Shown: positions 18,809-28,015, counted from the stretch's first letter. The stretch: DNA of 64,000 nt from Chloroflexota bacterium (GCA_018004935.1 JAGNBF010000020.1:23370-87369), one strand, 5' to 3'. Notes: generated by a model from the letters alone, not told the origin. Translations and numbers: made by a program.

Positions 18809-19741
18809 CTACTGTTTATGCTGAATCAAATGACGAATGGCGGCCAACAGTTCTGGGTGGGTAAAGGTGAATCCAGCGTCTTGTAAACGTTGCGGCCGCT
18901 GACGTTGGCTATCTAACACCAGCGATGCCGTTTCCCCAAGGAGTAGGCGTAGGGCAAATGCGGGCACAGGCAGAAACGAGGGTCGTTTAATTGCCTTGCC
19001 AATTGTTTTACTCATCGTTCGGTTGGTAACGGCTTCTGGGGCGCACAGGTTGTAGACGCCATGGGCTTGTGAGTTCTCCATGAGGAACTGGATAGCCTGT
19101 ACCTCATCTTCCAGGTGAATCCAGGGCAACCACTGTTGGCCCTTGCCCATAGGCCCCCCGACAAATAGTTTATGGGGGAGTAAGAGTAAGGGGAAGGCTC
19201 CCCCCTGGGTGCTGAGGACAACCCCGGTGCGAATCGTGACCAGCCGAACGCCCTGAGTTTTGACGGACTGGATGCTCTTTTCCCATACTTTGCATACTTC
19301 GGCGACAAAATCGTGGCCGGGTGTGGCGGCTTCGGTCAAGACTTCATCACCGCGCCCGCCATAATATCCCACCGCTGATGCCTGGATGATAACTTCGGGT
19401 TTGGTCGCGGCCGCGTTCACCGCCGCCACCACCGCCTGCCCCGCCTGTACCCGGCTGTCCTTGATGAGCTTCTTCCGTTTTTCCGTCCAGCGGCTGGGGA
19501 TGAAACCGTCACCAGCAATGCTGGCCCCCGCCAGATTGACAATGGCTTTGGCCCCATCGGCCAGATGGCCCCAGCCTTGTGCCGTGCGTCCATCCCATTT
19601 CACGGCGCGGACACCAGCGGGTAGCCCGATGGCCTTGTCGGGATTGCGGGTGAGGATGATGATGTCGTAGTTCGCGGCCGCGAGCCGTTGCGCCAACGCT
19701 TTCCCAATGAGACCGGTTCCCCCGGTGATGATGATACGCAT
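18809..19741 (-). CDS. TIGR01777-family SDR epimerase (YfcH-like)
   Basis: A 310-residue extended short-chain dehydrogenase of the YfcH/SDR39U1 group. The N-terminal NAD(P) motif is GGTGLIGKAL. Other family segments are AIVNLAGASIAGDGFIPSRW, SAVGYYGGRGDEVLTE, and RTGVVLSTQGGAFPLLL, and PWIHLEDEVQAI. The start at 19741 gives the usual MRIIITGGTG opening; an in-frame ATG at 19780 adds 13 residues without support. The substrate of this family is unknown. It lies just upstream of the glycosyltransferase on the same strand. Confidence 0.9.
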   Translation of the reverse strand: MRIIITGGTGLIGKALAQRLAAANYDIIILTRNPDKAIGLPAGVRAVKWDGRTAQGWGHLADGAKAIVNLAGASIAGDGFIPSRWTEKRKKLIKDSRVQAGQAVVAAVNAAATKPEVIIQASAVGYYGGRGDEVLTEAATPGHDFVAEVCKVWEKSIQSVKTQGVRLVTIRTGVVLSTQGGAFPLLLLPHKLFVGGPMGKGQQWLPWIHLEDEVQAIQFLMENSQAHGVYNLCAPEAVTNRTMSKTIGKAIKRPSFLPVPAFALRLLLGETASLVLDSQRQRPQRLQDAGFTFTHPELLAAIRHLIQHKQ

Positions 19742-19781
19742 AAAACCACCTACCTTTTTTGAAGCCAAAGTCAGAGACACA

Positions 19782-20499
19782 ACCCCAACTCGAAACTCGA
19801 AACTCTCTCTTAACCGATAAAAGTTAGCCGGAATTAGCCAAAATGCAAACTACCCAGTGGGGCCGAATTCATCCATCGGCCAGGCCTGCCCGGTTGTTAT
19901 GAAGGTTGAGAATTTAATACGGTAATGCGATGGGTACGGGCTGGCCTTGTACCTGCCCGGTTGGGCAACCACAAGGGTTGTCCGTACATTACCGGTTTAT
20001 TTTTTGAACATTCATTACGACCGGGCTATTTTTACAAAGGCCGCTGGCCTGGGTTTTCAGCCCGCAGGGCGGGGTAACTGAACGCTTGCGATAGAGCTTT
20101 CAAGATAAAGATTTTGGGTTTTACGAGACGTTATCCAGAGTGTTCCCCATCGTTAGGAATGGTGACTATACAGCCCCTCACCCTAACCCTCTCCCCAGGG
20201 AGAGGGTTAGGGTGAGGGTCAGCGGTTTCACCTTCTCATGCCACGCTCGGTGTCGTGTAGGACGCCGAGCGTCTCAGAGGGAATTCCCACGCCGAGCGGG
20301 GGAATAAGTTGTGACACCTGAATAGTTACAAATCGTCAATCGTAAATGCTATAGTTTGCCCAGGTGACTACCCCCTTGTACACTTCCCCTGTGTGCCAGA
20401 AAAGCTAGTCAGCCAGCGGCTAACGGCTAACCGCCAGCGGCTGAACTGCTGAACTGCTGAAATGCTAAAACGCTGACCCGCTATTCCCCAGGAGTTCCC
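19782..20499. repeat. Gene-free stretch of mixed hairpin repeats
   Basis: It holds the GACCGGGCTATTTTTACAAAGGCCGCTGGCCTGG repeat type (about 20017-20070) followed by GAACGCTTGC (20079-20088), a CCCTCACCCTAACCCTCTCC / GAGAGGGTTAGGGTGAGGG hairpin (about 20173-20219), a CGCTCGGTGTCG / GACGCCGAGCG hairpin near 20250, and a CAGCGGCTAACGGCTAACCG tandem stretch (20410-20475). No gene is seen. Confidence 0.6.
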
Positions 20500-22026
20500 A
20501 TGAGCGATTCCCCTAGACGTGTAGGTCGTGAAGCCCGACGAGAACAGGCCCGAACCGCGGCCGCAGTCCATCACATTACCCAACCGGTTCACAATCTGCC
20601 CACCTACGAACTGGTCAACCCGGAAGGGGTGGAACTGCTCCACCAGAGTTCCATGACCATCCTCTCTGAGGTGGGTATTGATTTTTATGACGATGAAGCC
20701 CAGGCTATTCTGAAGGAGCATGGTGTGCCGTTTCAGGGGGACACAGCCTTCTTCGACCCCGATCTGGTGATGCAGTATGTGGCGATGGCCCCGCGCCAGT
20801 TCACGCAATTGGCGCGTAACCCCGCCAATAATGTGATAATCGGCGGCAACCACATCTGTTTTGCCCCGGTGTATGGGCCGCCATTTGTCTATAGTGTGGA
20901 CCGCGGCCGCAGAGAAGCCACCCTCGCCGACTTCATCAACTTTGTCAAACTGGCCTATCTCTCTCCCTACATCCACCACTCCGGCGGCACCATCGTCGAA
21001 CCCACCGACGAACCCACCCACACCCGCCACCTGGACATGGTGTATAGCCACATCAAATACAGCGACAAACCGTTCATGGGGTCGGTGACATCTGGGAGTA
21101 ACGCCGAAGACAGCATCAAAATGGCCGAAATCTTGTTTGGGGCTGAAACCATCCGCGAAAATCCGGTCCTCATCTCCCTGATCAACATCAGCAGTCCGCG
21201 CCGCCTGGACGACCGGATGTTGGGTGCGCTCAAAGCCTATGCCAAAGCCCGGCAGGCCCTCATCATCACTCCGTTCATCCTCTCCGGGGCCATGGCTCCA
21301 GTGACGGTGGCAGGTACGGTGGCCCAACTCAACGCCGAAGCCCTGGCCGGTATCATCCTGACGCAAATGATCAACCCCGGCACACCTGTCGTGTATGGTG
21401 CGTTCCAGACCAACATTGATTTACAGAGCGGTGCGCCGGTGTTTGGTTCACCGGAGAGCCAGATCGCCCTGTTTGCCAGTGCCCAATTGGCCCGACGGTA
21501 TGGCCTGCCCTTCCGTAGTGGGGGTATGTTTGCCAGCAGTAAAGTGGGGGATGCTCAGGCGGCGTATGAATCGGTGATGGTCATGTTGCCGACAGTGCTG
21601 GCACGGGTCAATTTTGTCCTGCATACGGCGGGCTGGCTGGAAGGGGGGCTGACCGCCGGATACGAGAAGTTTGTGATGGATTGTGAACTGTTGGGGATGT
21701 TCCACAAATTTTTGCAGGGGTTGGACTTGTCGGAGAATGGGCTGGCGATGGAGGGGATTCGGGCTGTGGCTCCTGGTGGGCATCATCTGGGCACGGATCA
21801 CACCATGCGGAACTTCCGCACCGCTTTCTACCGTTCGGATTTGTTTGATTACAACTCGTTTGAGCAGTGGGCTGAGGAAGGCAGTTTGACGGCGGAGCAG
21901 AAGGCGAGCGCGAAGGTTAAGCAGTTACTCCGTTCTTATGAGGCTCCCTCGCTGGATAAGGCAATTGATGAAGAGATGATGGGGTTTGTACGCGGCCGCA
22001 AGGCCACCATCAAACCCGAATATTGA
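20500..22026 (+). CDS. Trimethylamine methyltransferase family (MttB-like, non-pyrrolysine)
   Basis: A 508-residue MttB-superfamily protein. Family segments include EVGIDFYDDEAQAIL, HHSGGTIVEPTDEPTHTRHLD, GAMAPVTVAGTVAQLNAEAL, the later GAPVFGSPESQI and RSGGMFASSKVGDAQAAYES. No in-frame TAG interrupts the frame, so it lacks the pyrrolysine of true TMA methyltransferases. It belongs with members that demethylate glycine betaine and similar quaternary amines, moving the methyl group to a corrinoid protein. No corrinoid protein gene is nearby. GGAGTTCCC precedes the ATG. Downstream GcvT-, sarcosine oxidase- and dimethylglycine dehydrogenase-like genes suggest a demethylation role. Confidence 0.85.
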   Translation: MSDSPRRVGREARREQARTAAAVHHITQPVHNLPTYELVNPEGVELLHQSSMTILSEVGIDFYDDEAQAILKEHGVPFQGDTAFFDPDLVMQYVAMAPRQFTQLARNPANNVIIGGNHICFAPVYGPPFVYSVDRGRREATLADFINFVKLAYLSPYIHHSGGTIVEPTDEPTHTRHLDMVYSHIKYSDKPFMGSVTSGSNAEDSIKMAEILFGAETIRENPVLISLINISSPRRLDDRMLGALKAYAKARQALIITPFILSGAMAPVTVAGTVAQLNAEALAGIILTQMINPGTPVVYGAFQTNIDLQSGAPVFGSPESQIALFASAQLARRYGLPFRSGGMFASSKVGDAQAAYESVMVMLPTVLARVNFVLHTAGWLEGGLTAGYEKFVMDCELLGMFHKFLQGLDLSENGLAMEGIRAVAPGGHHLGTDHTMRNFRTAFYRSDLFDYNSFEQWAEEGSLTAEQKASAKVKQLLRSYEAPSLDKAIDEEMMGFVRGRKATIKPEY

Positions 22027-22099
22027 CATTGTATTGGGCTAGCCGCTGGATTAAAATAGCCAACTAGATAGCCATTTGTGCATCTAAAAGGAGTTGACT

Positions 22100-22375
22100 A
22101 TGACCAACACTTATTCGATTGCCGAAGCCCGCGACCAATTTACGACCCTGGTTCATGATCTCCAACATCAACCCCTCATTCGATTAACGCGACGAGGCAA
22201 ACCGGTGGCTGTTCTGTTATCCATTGAAGAATACGAACGCCTCTCCATGCCCAAGCTAGGCTTCTGGCAAGCCTACAACAAGTTTCGTCACGATACCGAT
22301 CTTGCCACATTGGCGATTGATTCTGATCTATTCACCGAACGCGATCCCTCACCTGGGCGTGAGGTGGCCTGGTAA
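22100..22375 (+). CDS. Phd/YefM-type antitoxin
   Basis: A 91-residue antitoxin. The N-terminus SIAEARDQFTTLVHDL and RRGKPVAVLLSIEEYERL fit the Phd/YefM DNA-binding fold, and the remainder should bind the toxin. AAAAGGAG (22086-22093) sits at good distance from the ATG at 22100; a TTG at 22094 is also in frame. It overlaps the following PIN toxin start by one base, so the pair is translationally coupled. The complex probably represses its own promoter. Confidence 0.88.
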   Translation: MTNTYSIAEARDQFTTLVHDLQHQPLIRLTRRGKPVAVLLSIEEYERLSMPKLGFWQAYNKFRHDTDLATLAIDSDLFTERDPSPGREVAW

Positions 22376-22791
22376 TGCTCAAATTCCTGTTGGACACCAA
22401 CATCATCTCCGAACCCTTGCGCCCGGTTCCGGCATCAGATGTCCTGATCCAATTACAGGCCCACCAAAATGAAATCGCCATTGCGTCTGTGGTCTGGCAT
22501 GAACTGTGGTTTGGCTGTTATCGTTTGCCCCCTTCCGCCCGACGTACAGCGATTGAGCACTATTTGCATGAGGTGGTTGGGCCTAATTTGCCGCTTTTAC
22601 CCTATGACGATCAGGCGGCGGAATGGCACGCCGCTGAACGAGCGCGTTTAACTGCCATCGGCAAACCACCCCCTTTTGCTGATGGTCAGATCGCGGCCAT
22701 TGCCGCCGTGAACAACTTGACCCTCGTCACCTTTAATTTGAAAGATTATGCCTGTTTTCAGGGGGTACAATTGGTAGATTGGCGATCTTAA
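22375..22791 (+). CDS. vapC: VapC-type PIN-domain toxin
   Basis: A 138-residue PIN ribonuclease. The acidic active site is visible as LLDTNIISE (first Asp), WHELWFG (Glu), and the C-terminal FADGQIAAIAAVNNLTLVT (Asp), followed by FNLKDYA. VapC toxins cut tRNA or rRNA when the antitoxin is lost. Its ATG shares its A with the TAA stop of the Phd-type antitoxin gene. Confidence 0.9.
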   Translation: MLKFLLDTNIISEPLRPVPASDVLIQLQAHQNEIAIASVVWHELWFGCYRLPPSARRTAIEHYLHEVVGPNLPLLPYDDQAAEWHAAERARLTAIGKPPPFADGQIAAIAAVNNLTLVTFNLKDYACFQGVQLVDWRS

Positions 22792-22851
22792 ACTTTGCCA
22801 ACCGAATTATCATATTGTCCAAAGCCCTATCAAACCCGAAACTAAAGATAA

Positions 22852-23331
22852 TTACGCTTTGTGAATGATGCCACAAGCATAGTCGCCATTCAACCAGGCC
22901 AGTTGAAATTCCTCGTGCGGGATGAGGCGTAACGTTGCAGAAAATGCTGGGTCAAGAACCAATACATTCTCTTCATCTAAGCCCACAACGACCAGGGCAT
23001 GGTTTGTTATTCTTGACCAATAACTGAGTTCACCGGTATCCACAAAGGCAATAACGGGTTCGCCTTTTTGCAGATAATCTTCGGCCAGGATAGTCAGAGT
23101 CGCTTCTCGATAGGTGACGTGATAACCAACCTGCGTCAAATTGACGATATTGCGTCGGGGTGCGCCGATCGGCCCAATTTGTAACAAACGCACCAATTGA
23201 GAATACGGAAGTGGGCGACCGATGTAGCGCAACAGCATAGTTGCACAAGCCGCCAGACAATCCGACTCGGCTTCTTGTTTATGAAAGGGAACTGGAAGCG
23301 GGGGAATAATGGGTAGCTTTTTGCTCGGCAT
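22852..23331 (-). CDS. C39-like cysteine peptidase domain protein
   Basis: A 159-residue protein made of a single peptidase C39-like domain. The predicted catalytic Cys is in QEAESDCLAACATMLLRYIG, the His in RITNHALVVVGLD, and the Asp in VLVLDPAF. There is no signal peptide or transporter part, unlike bacteriocin-export C39 proteins. Its N-terminus overlaps the preceding small gene by 53 bp, so the two form one unit. It may process the partner or a small peptide; this is inference. Confidence 0.75.
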   Translation of the reverse strand: MPSKKLPIIPPLPVPFHKQEAESDCLAACATMLLRYIGRPLPYSQLVRLLQIGPIGAPRRNIVNLTQVGYHVTYREATLTILAEDYLQKGEPVIAFVDTGELSYWSRITNHALVVVGLDEENVLVLDPAFSATLRLIPHEEFQLAWLNGDYACGIIHKA

Positions 23332-23644
23332 ACGCTTGTATCAGGCGAATATCTTCAGGGGTAATGATAAGCTCTCCCGTTTCGACATCAATATCTATGT
23401 GACCCACTGGACCAACAGTGCCCTGGCTGGGTAAGGTAAGCAACACAGGAACCCGCCAACGTACTCGATCCGCCACAATCAAGGTTGGTTCGCCGCCCCG
23501 TAACAAATAAGCGATTTCGTTCGCTACAAAGCGACTGACCAGGCGGCGGGCGGCTTCGGCAGAAAAATGGATATTTGTTGAGACTTGAATCGTAAATTCC
23601 ATTTGTCCTGAACGGGGTATTTGTTCGACAATGGCTTCCATCAT
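23279..23644 (-). CDS. Small conserved protein of unknown function, partner of the C39-like peptidase
   Basis: A 121-residue protein. The N-terminal half (QMEFTIQVSTNIHFSAEAAR, RRLVSRFVANEIAYLLRGGE) and the C-terminal VGHIDIDVETGELIITPEDI resemble small antitoxin-like or adaptor proteins that occur beside peptidase or PIN genes, but I cannot name the family. The frame extends far upstream without support. The start at 23644 is preferred because AGGAGA (23649-23654 inverse) precedes the double ATG. It overlaps the peptidase gene in another frame. Confidence 0.6.
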   Translation of the reverse strand: MMEAIVEQIPRSGQMEFTIQVSTNIHFSAEAARRLVSRFVANEIAYLLRGGEPTLIVADRVRWRVPVLLTLPSQGTVGPVGHIDIDVETGELIITPEDIRLIQAYAEQKATHYSPASSSLS

Positions 23645-23743
23645 GTAATCTCCTATCCTCGCACCGAGTAAGGTGCAAAAGTTATTGGTATCATAGTAGC
23701 TAAGTGATATGATGACAATACCTAATCCCCCAAAGGTTGATTT

Positions 23744-25021
23744 ATGACTCAAGATAAACGCTCCCGTCGGCCTTCCCCTGCTCGCCCGGTAACACCGGCA
23801 ACCCCCGTCGAACGGCGGACACCGTTGTATGACATCCACGCCCGCGCGGCCGCGAAGATGATTCCCGGCGGTGGTGGTTTTATGTTCCCGTTCTCCTACA
23901 CCGCCCCCATGGAAGAGCACCTGAACACCCGCACCAACGTGGGGATGCAGGATTTGTCCACGATGGGTGAGGTGGATGTGAAAGGGCCGGGGGCCGAACG
24001 GCTCATCAACCGCCTGCTGGTCAACGACATCCGCGATATGCACCCCGGTCAGGTGCGTTACTCCACGATGTGCAACGAAGATGGCCTGATTTTGGATGAC
24101 ATCACCGTGTACAAGTTCAGCGAAGAGCATTTTATGGTGGTCACCAGTTCCGGGCCACGCAAGGCAAGCTACCGCTGGATTGCCGACCATGCGGTGGGGG
24201 CCAGTGCCTACGCCACCGACCTGACCGGGGCGATTGCCCTCATTTCGGTGCAGGGGCCGCGCTCGCGGGATTTTCTGCTGTCCCTGGTGGAGGGGGCCGA
24301 CCTGGAGAATTTGCGCTTTTTCTGGTTTACCTCGGCGGTGATCAACGGCACGGAACTGCTCATTTCTCGGTCAGGGTACACGGGGGAGTTGGGGTATGAA
24401 CTGTATGTACCGGCTGAGGAAGCGGCCGCGATCTGGAATCATCTCCTCACGCAAGGCAAAGAATTCGGCCTGCTCCCCTACGGTGTTCAGGCCATGCAAA
24501 GCCTGCGCATCGAAAAGGCGTTGCCCCTCTACGGGCCAGACATTGACGGCTCGCAAACGCCGTTCCATGTGGGGTTGAACCGCTGGATTCGGTTCGACAA
24601 GCGGGAGTTTGTGGGGCGCGAGGCTCTCTTGCGCGTACAGGACATGGGACTGGATCAACGCTGGACGGGGCTGGTGCTGGAGAGCGACATCCCAGCCAAT
24701 AACGGTGATTCGGTCTACAGCATCGCCGACATCAGCACGGTGAAGCAGAAAATGTTCAGCGGCAGTGAGGCGGGGGCCTCGTTTGACCTGGAAACCGCCG
24801 GACAACCCATCGGCATGGTGACATCCAGCGCGAAGGGGCATAGTGTGGGCAAGATGTTGGCCCTGGCCTACCTGGACGTAACCCATTCCTGGCCGGGGGC
24901 AAGGGTGCTGGTGAATGTTAGCGGCCGCGGCGTCCTCGCCACCGTCACATCCACCCCCTTCTTCGACCCACAGGGCATCAGGATTCGCGCTACCGGCCCC
25001 AGGAAAGTAGCTCAATCCTGA
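23744..25021 (+). CDS. Aminomethyltransferase (GcvT)-like folate-dependent demethylase
   Basis: A 425-residue GcvT-family protein. It shows VGMQDLSTMGEVDVKGPGAE, VRYSTMCNEDGLILDDITVY, SVQGPRSRDFL, ISRSGYTGELGYELYV and the C-terminal barrel with LRIEKALPLYGPDI and then the GQPIGMVTSSA region. GcvT proteins bind tetrahydrofolate and accept a one-carbon unit. Relatives outside the glycine cleavage complex demethylate dimethylsulfoniopropionate or methylated glycines. No gcvH or gcvP is nearby, and the surrounding genes concern N-methyl compounds, so a demethylase role is more likely than glycine cleavage. The first 25 residues are a basic, Pro-rich extension. Confidence 0.85.
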   Translation: MTQDKRSRRPSPARPVTPATPVERRTPLYDIHARAAAKMIPGGGGFMFPFSYTAPMEEHLNTRTNVGMQDLSTMGEVDVKGPGAERLINRLLVNDIRDMHPGQVRYSTMCNEDGLILDDITVYKFSEEHFMVVTSSGPRKASYRWIADHAVGASAYATDLTGAIALISVQGPRSRDFLLSLVEGADLENLRFFWFTSAVINGTELLISRSGYTGELGYELYVPAEEAAAIWNHLLTQGKEFGLLPYGVQAMQSLRIEKALPLYGPDIDGSQTPFHVGLNRWIRFDKREFVGREALLRVQDMGLDQRWTGLVLESDIPANNGDSVYSIADISTVKQKMFSGSEAGASFDLETAGQPIGMVTSSAKGHSVGKMLALAYLDVTHSWPGARVLVNVSGRGVLATVTSTPFFDPQGIRIRATGPRKVAQS

Positions 25022-25064
25022 TAAAAAACTATCTTGTATACACCCATTCATAACTCGACACTGG

Positions 25065-25127
25065 CGAAAATTGGGACGACCTCTGGAAGTCTCTCAGTCT
25101 CTCAGTCTCTTAGTCTCCAGAGGTCAG
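25065..25127. repeat. GACCTCTGGA...TCCAGAGGTC hairpin, copy 1
   Basis: GGCGAAAATTGGGACGACCT leads into a stem with CTCTGGA and TCCAGAG around a TCTCAGTCTCTCAGTCTC core. A close copy lies at 60812-60880. Both copies are intergenic. Confidence 0.7.
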
Positions 25128-25210
25128 CGTAAAAAACGTAATGTCGAGTAAATAAAGCGGAATCTGGCACATAACATCACTGAAATTGGGAACCCCAAAG
25201 GAAAAACAAA

Positions 25211-25588
25211 ATGAAATTCACCGCCACCTACATCGAGCCCTACACCAACGACATCACGGCCAATGTCATGTTCGCAGACCCGGAGACAGACCCGGACCAA
25301 CCCTCTGTTTTATCCTTCTCACGCCCCATCGAACCCGGCTTTGAAGACAGCGCCTATTATTTTGAAGTCAACGACCAATCGTATGGCAGTTATGGCGGTT
25401 TGGTCTATGCCAAACTGACTCGCGACAGCATCGAAATCCGCCTGGAAGAATATCTGGTCGAGAAATTTGGCGAGGATGATTTGCGTGAGATTCGGGCGGA
25501 GTTCCAGGCCAATGACGAACTGTATGCGTCCATCCTCGAAACCATGAAGCGGATTTTCCAGGGTCACGACATTCTGCAAACCGAATAA
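25211..25588 (+). CDS. Small acidic protein, Imm10-like
   Basis: A 125-residue soluble acidic protein. The layout AYYFEVNDQSYGSYGGLVYA, followed by LTRDSIEIRLEE and a C-terminal helix (NDELYASILETMKRIF), resembles the Imm10 group of polymorphic-toxin immunity proteins, judged from memory of the family pattern. No toxin gene is next to it, so it would be an orphan. A GGAAAAAC sequence before the ATG is a weak ribosome site. Treat the family name as tentative. Confidence 0.55.
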   Translation: MKFTATYIEPYTNDITANVMFADPETDPDQPSVLSFSRPIEPGFEDSAYYFEVNDQSYGSYGGLVYAKLTRDSIEIRLEEYLVEKFGEDDLREIRAEFQANDELYASILETMKRIFQGHDILQTE

Positions 25589-25628
25589 TGGGCATGGTTC
25601 AAAAGTCGGCAAACTGTACTTAACATTT

Positions 25629-25774
25629 TGTAGGGTGATTTTTTAAATCGCCCAGCGGACGATTTAAAAAATCGTCCTACAGATGTAAGCGTTCAGTCAT
25701 ATATTCATCGGCCAGTCGTAAACGACCGGGCTATGGTTACAAGGCCGCTGGCCTGGGCTTTTAGCCCGCAGGGC
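25629..25774. repeat. Composite of three dispersed repeats
   Basis: A TGTAGGGTGATTT double hairpin (25631-25682) is followed by GTAAGCGTTCAGT (25685-25697). The GACCGGGCTATGGTTACAAGG / GCCGCTGGCCTGG repeat ends at 25774. The same neighbours occur in other orders at 20017-20088 and 40925-41060. It contributes a false N-terminal extension to the next gene. Confidence 0.75.
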
Positions 25775-25819
25775 AAAGATGCTGGCGCAAACGGGACAAT
25801 GTTAATGAAGATATGGCTC

Positions 25820-26497
25820 ATGACTAAACGGCTCAATTTTTGGATGTGCAGTTGGGTCTTGTTATTGATGATAGGGTGTCAGAACACCTCTGATGTGCCG
25901 TCGCCAACGGTTACTCTGCCGTCCGCGGCCGCTACCCCAATACCAAGCGTCACACCAACCTCCACGATTTCTTTACCAATCGCTACACCAGACTTCCAAG
26001 TTCTCGAACACTCTGTTTATCGTGACCTTCTCCCTGGGCTATTTGGAGATCGGACAATATTCCTCATCAACAATCGGATTGTTACTTTTGATGATGACCA
26101 TTCTGATTGGCAATATTTTTCAGAACGTATGCCCACCGTTCAACCGGACACCTGGGATGACTTTTTGCATTCTCAAAGCCGTACATACGCTATTGATGCG
26201 TTGTTATCTTCTTTGCCTGGCCTCATATTGGTCAATCCTGAAGATTATTACCACGCGTTTATGTGCGGAGAAACTTTCTGCGCTGATACTGAAAAAATTC
26301 GGGCCGACTATCCACAAGCCTTTACGGCATTGATCACACTTTCCCGTGTTGGGTTTAGTCAGGATGGGCAACAGGCATTGGTTTGGCTCAGTGTGGATGA
26401 CGGTGACAGCATATTTGAGGATTACATCGTCCTATTAACCCAGCAGGGCACACACTGGGTAATTGAAGACAAGGCCATTTCGACTTGGGTGTCTTGA
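25820..26497 (+). CDS. Predicted lipoprotein of unknown function
   Basis: A 225-residue protein with a type II signal peptide. It has a basic start (MTKRLNF), a hydrophobic core and a lipobox MIGC with Cys near residue 20. A Thr/Pro-rich linker typical of surface proteins in this window follows. The mature domain (FLINNRIVTFDDDHSDWQYF onwards to the C-terminus) is not recognised. It should be anchored outside the membrane. In-frame ATGs at 25799 and 25805 are possible; longer extensions run into a dispersed repeat and are rejected. Confidence 0.65.
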   Translation: MTKRLNFWMCSWVLLLMIGCQNTSDVPSPTVTLPSAAATPIPSVTPTSTISLPIATPDFQVLEHSVYRDLLPGLFGDRTIFLINNRIVTFDDDHSDWQYFSERMPTVQPDTWDDFLHSQSRTYAIDALLSSLPGLILVNPEDYYHAFMCGETFCADTEKIRADYPQAFTALITLSRVGFSQDGQQALVWLSVDDGDSIFEDYIVLLTQQGTHWVIEDKAISTWVS

Positions 26498-26515
26498 ACT
26501 GGTAAGCGTAGGACT

Positions 26516-26632
26516 TGTCATTCTGACGAGTCTTCGAGGAAGAATCCCATAAGTTCCGTCCAGCAAGTTGTTGGATGGGCAAAGGGTACTGGATGCTTCG
26601 CTCCGAAGACTCCGCTCAGCATGACAGGTAGA
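26516..26632. repeat. GTCATTCTGACGAG...CTCAGCATGACA dispersed repeat
   Basis: A 116-bp intergenic element with imperfect inverted ends (CTTGTCATTCTGACGAGTCTT and the CCGCTCAGCATGACAG end). It resembles repeats seen between genes in many bacteria. It leads up to the start of the sarcosine-oxidase-like gene. Confidence 0.55.
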
Positions 26633-26656
26633 AGCTGTAGCAAAAAAGAGCAAATT

Positions 26657-28015
26657 ATGATTGGATACAGCAAACATTTCAACGTCATTGTTGTTGGGGT
26701 TGGCGGAATGGGGAGTGCAACCTGCTATCAGCTTGCCAGGAGAGGCAAGCGGGTGTTGGGGATTGAGAAGTACGACATTCCCCACGACCTCGGCTCGTCG
26801 CATGGGTATACGCGCATCATCCGGCTGGCCTATTACGAGCATCCTTCCTACGTGATGCTCCTCAGACGTTCCTACGAACTGTGGGAAGAGATTGAGCGGC
26901 GTACCAGCACAAAACTGCTCCACAAAGTCGGCTCGATTGACGCTGGCCCGGCCGATAGCTGGGTGTTCAAGGGGTCACTGCAATCGTGTGTGGAACATGA
27001 TTTGCCCCATGAAGTTCTGACCGGCAAAGAGCTACACGACCGGTTCCCCGGCTATAACCTGCCCTACGACCATCTGGCGGTTTTGCAACCAGATGGTGGT
27101 TTCCTGGTTCCCGAACAGGCGACGGTGGCCTTTGTTGAGGCGGCGCAGGCGATGGGGGCGGAGATTCGCGGCCGCGAGGAGATGCTGGAGTGGCGTCCTA
27201 CGTCAGAAGGGGGCGTGCGCGTCTTCACCGACCGGGGCGAATACACCGCCGACCATCTGGTCATCACTGCCGGATCGTGGAATCAGAATGTTCTGCCGTT
27301 TTTGCGCGGGTTGGCCGTGCCGGAGCGTCAGGTGTTGGCCTGGTTGCAACCGGAACGACCGGAACTGTTCCGCCCGGAGCGATTCCCGGTGTTTAACTGT
27401 CTGGTGAACGAAGGGCGATATTATGGCTTCCCGGTGTTTGGCGTGCCGGGGTTCAAGTTTGGCAAATACCACCATTTTGAAGAACAAGGGCCAGCCGACC
27501 AGATAGATTTTGAACCGCGCTGGGACGATGAGGAGATGCTCCGTGAGTTTGCCGCCCGCTATTTCCCGCTGGGGGCAGGGCCGGTGATGTCGTTAAAGGC
27601 GTGTATGTTCACCAACTCGCCGGATGGACATTTCATCATGGATTTGCACCCGGATTATCCACAGGTGTCGTTTGCCGCCGGTTTTTCCGGGCACGGGTAC
27701 AAGTTCGCCAGCGTTATCGGCGAAATCCTGGCCGACCTGGCCGAGCGTGGGGATACACGCCACGACATCAGCCTGTTTAACCTGGCCCGGTTTACGGGGC
27801 AGGTGAGTGCGCTCCATGCCGGGCACATGGCGGGAGTGGGGTTGCCGGTGATGCGTAGGCAGACTTCGCGGCGTATGTTGCCACGAGAAACCGGGTTTTT
27901 CGGAAAAACCCGGTTTCTACGCCAGCGGCACACTCAACATCATACCCACTCTGGTCTTATGGACTCCACCGACCCGCTGTATTGGGAACAAGATTCGCTC
28001 AAACCATTCTGGTAA
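26657..28015 (+). CDS. Monomeric sarcosine oxidase / N-methyl amino acid oxidase-like flavoprotein
   Basis: A 452-residue DAO-family flavoenzyme. Residues 6-30 hold the FAD-binding VIVVGVGGMGSATCYQLARR, then the SSHGYTRIIRLAYYEHPSYV segment typical of monomeric sarcosine oxidase and SolA. The Cys in SLKACMFTNSPDGHFIMD fits the residue that binds flavin covalently. The enzyme should oxidise N-methyl groups of sarcosine-like substrates to formaldehyde or methylene-folate and peroxide. The protein is longer than the usual ~390 residues: residues about 409-423 come from an AAACCGGG hairpin repeat, after which about 30 unfamiliar residues follow. The start at 26657 is chosen from the fold boundary. 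Confidence 0.85.
   Translation: MIGYSKHFNVIVVGVGGMGSATCYQLARRGKRVLGIEKYDIPHDLGSSHGYTRIIRLAYYEHPSYVMLLRRSYELWEEIERRTSTKLLHKVGSIDAGPADSWVFKGSLQSCVEHDLPHEVLTGKELHDRFPGYNLPYDHLAVLQPDGGFLVPEQATVAFVEAAQAMGAEIRGREEMLEWRPTSEGGVRVFTDRGEYTADHLVITAGSWNQNVLPFLRGLAVPERQVLAWLQPERPELFRPERFPVFNCLVNEGRYYGFPVFGVPGFKFGKYHHFEEQGPADQIDFEPRWDDEEMLREFAARYFPLGAGPVMSLKACMFTNSPDGHFIMDLHPDYPQVSFAAGFSGHGYKFASVIGEILADLAERGDTRHDISLFNLARFTGQVSALHAGHMAGVGLPVMRRQTSRRMLPRETGFFGKTRFLRQRHTQHHTHSGLMDSTDPLYWEQDSLKPFW

Noticed and set aside
20368..21366. 332-residue open frame antisense to the MttB-like gene
   Set aside because: Low-complexity His/Gly/Asp-rich product with no family features, fully covered by a well-supported gene on the other strand.
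20500..22026. Pyrrolysine-containing trimethylamine methyltransferase
   Set aside because: The frame has no internal TAG and no pyl genes are nearby.
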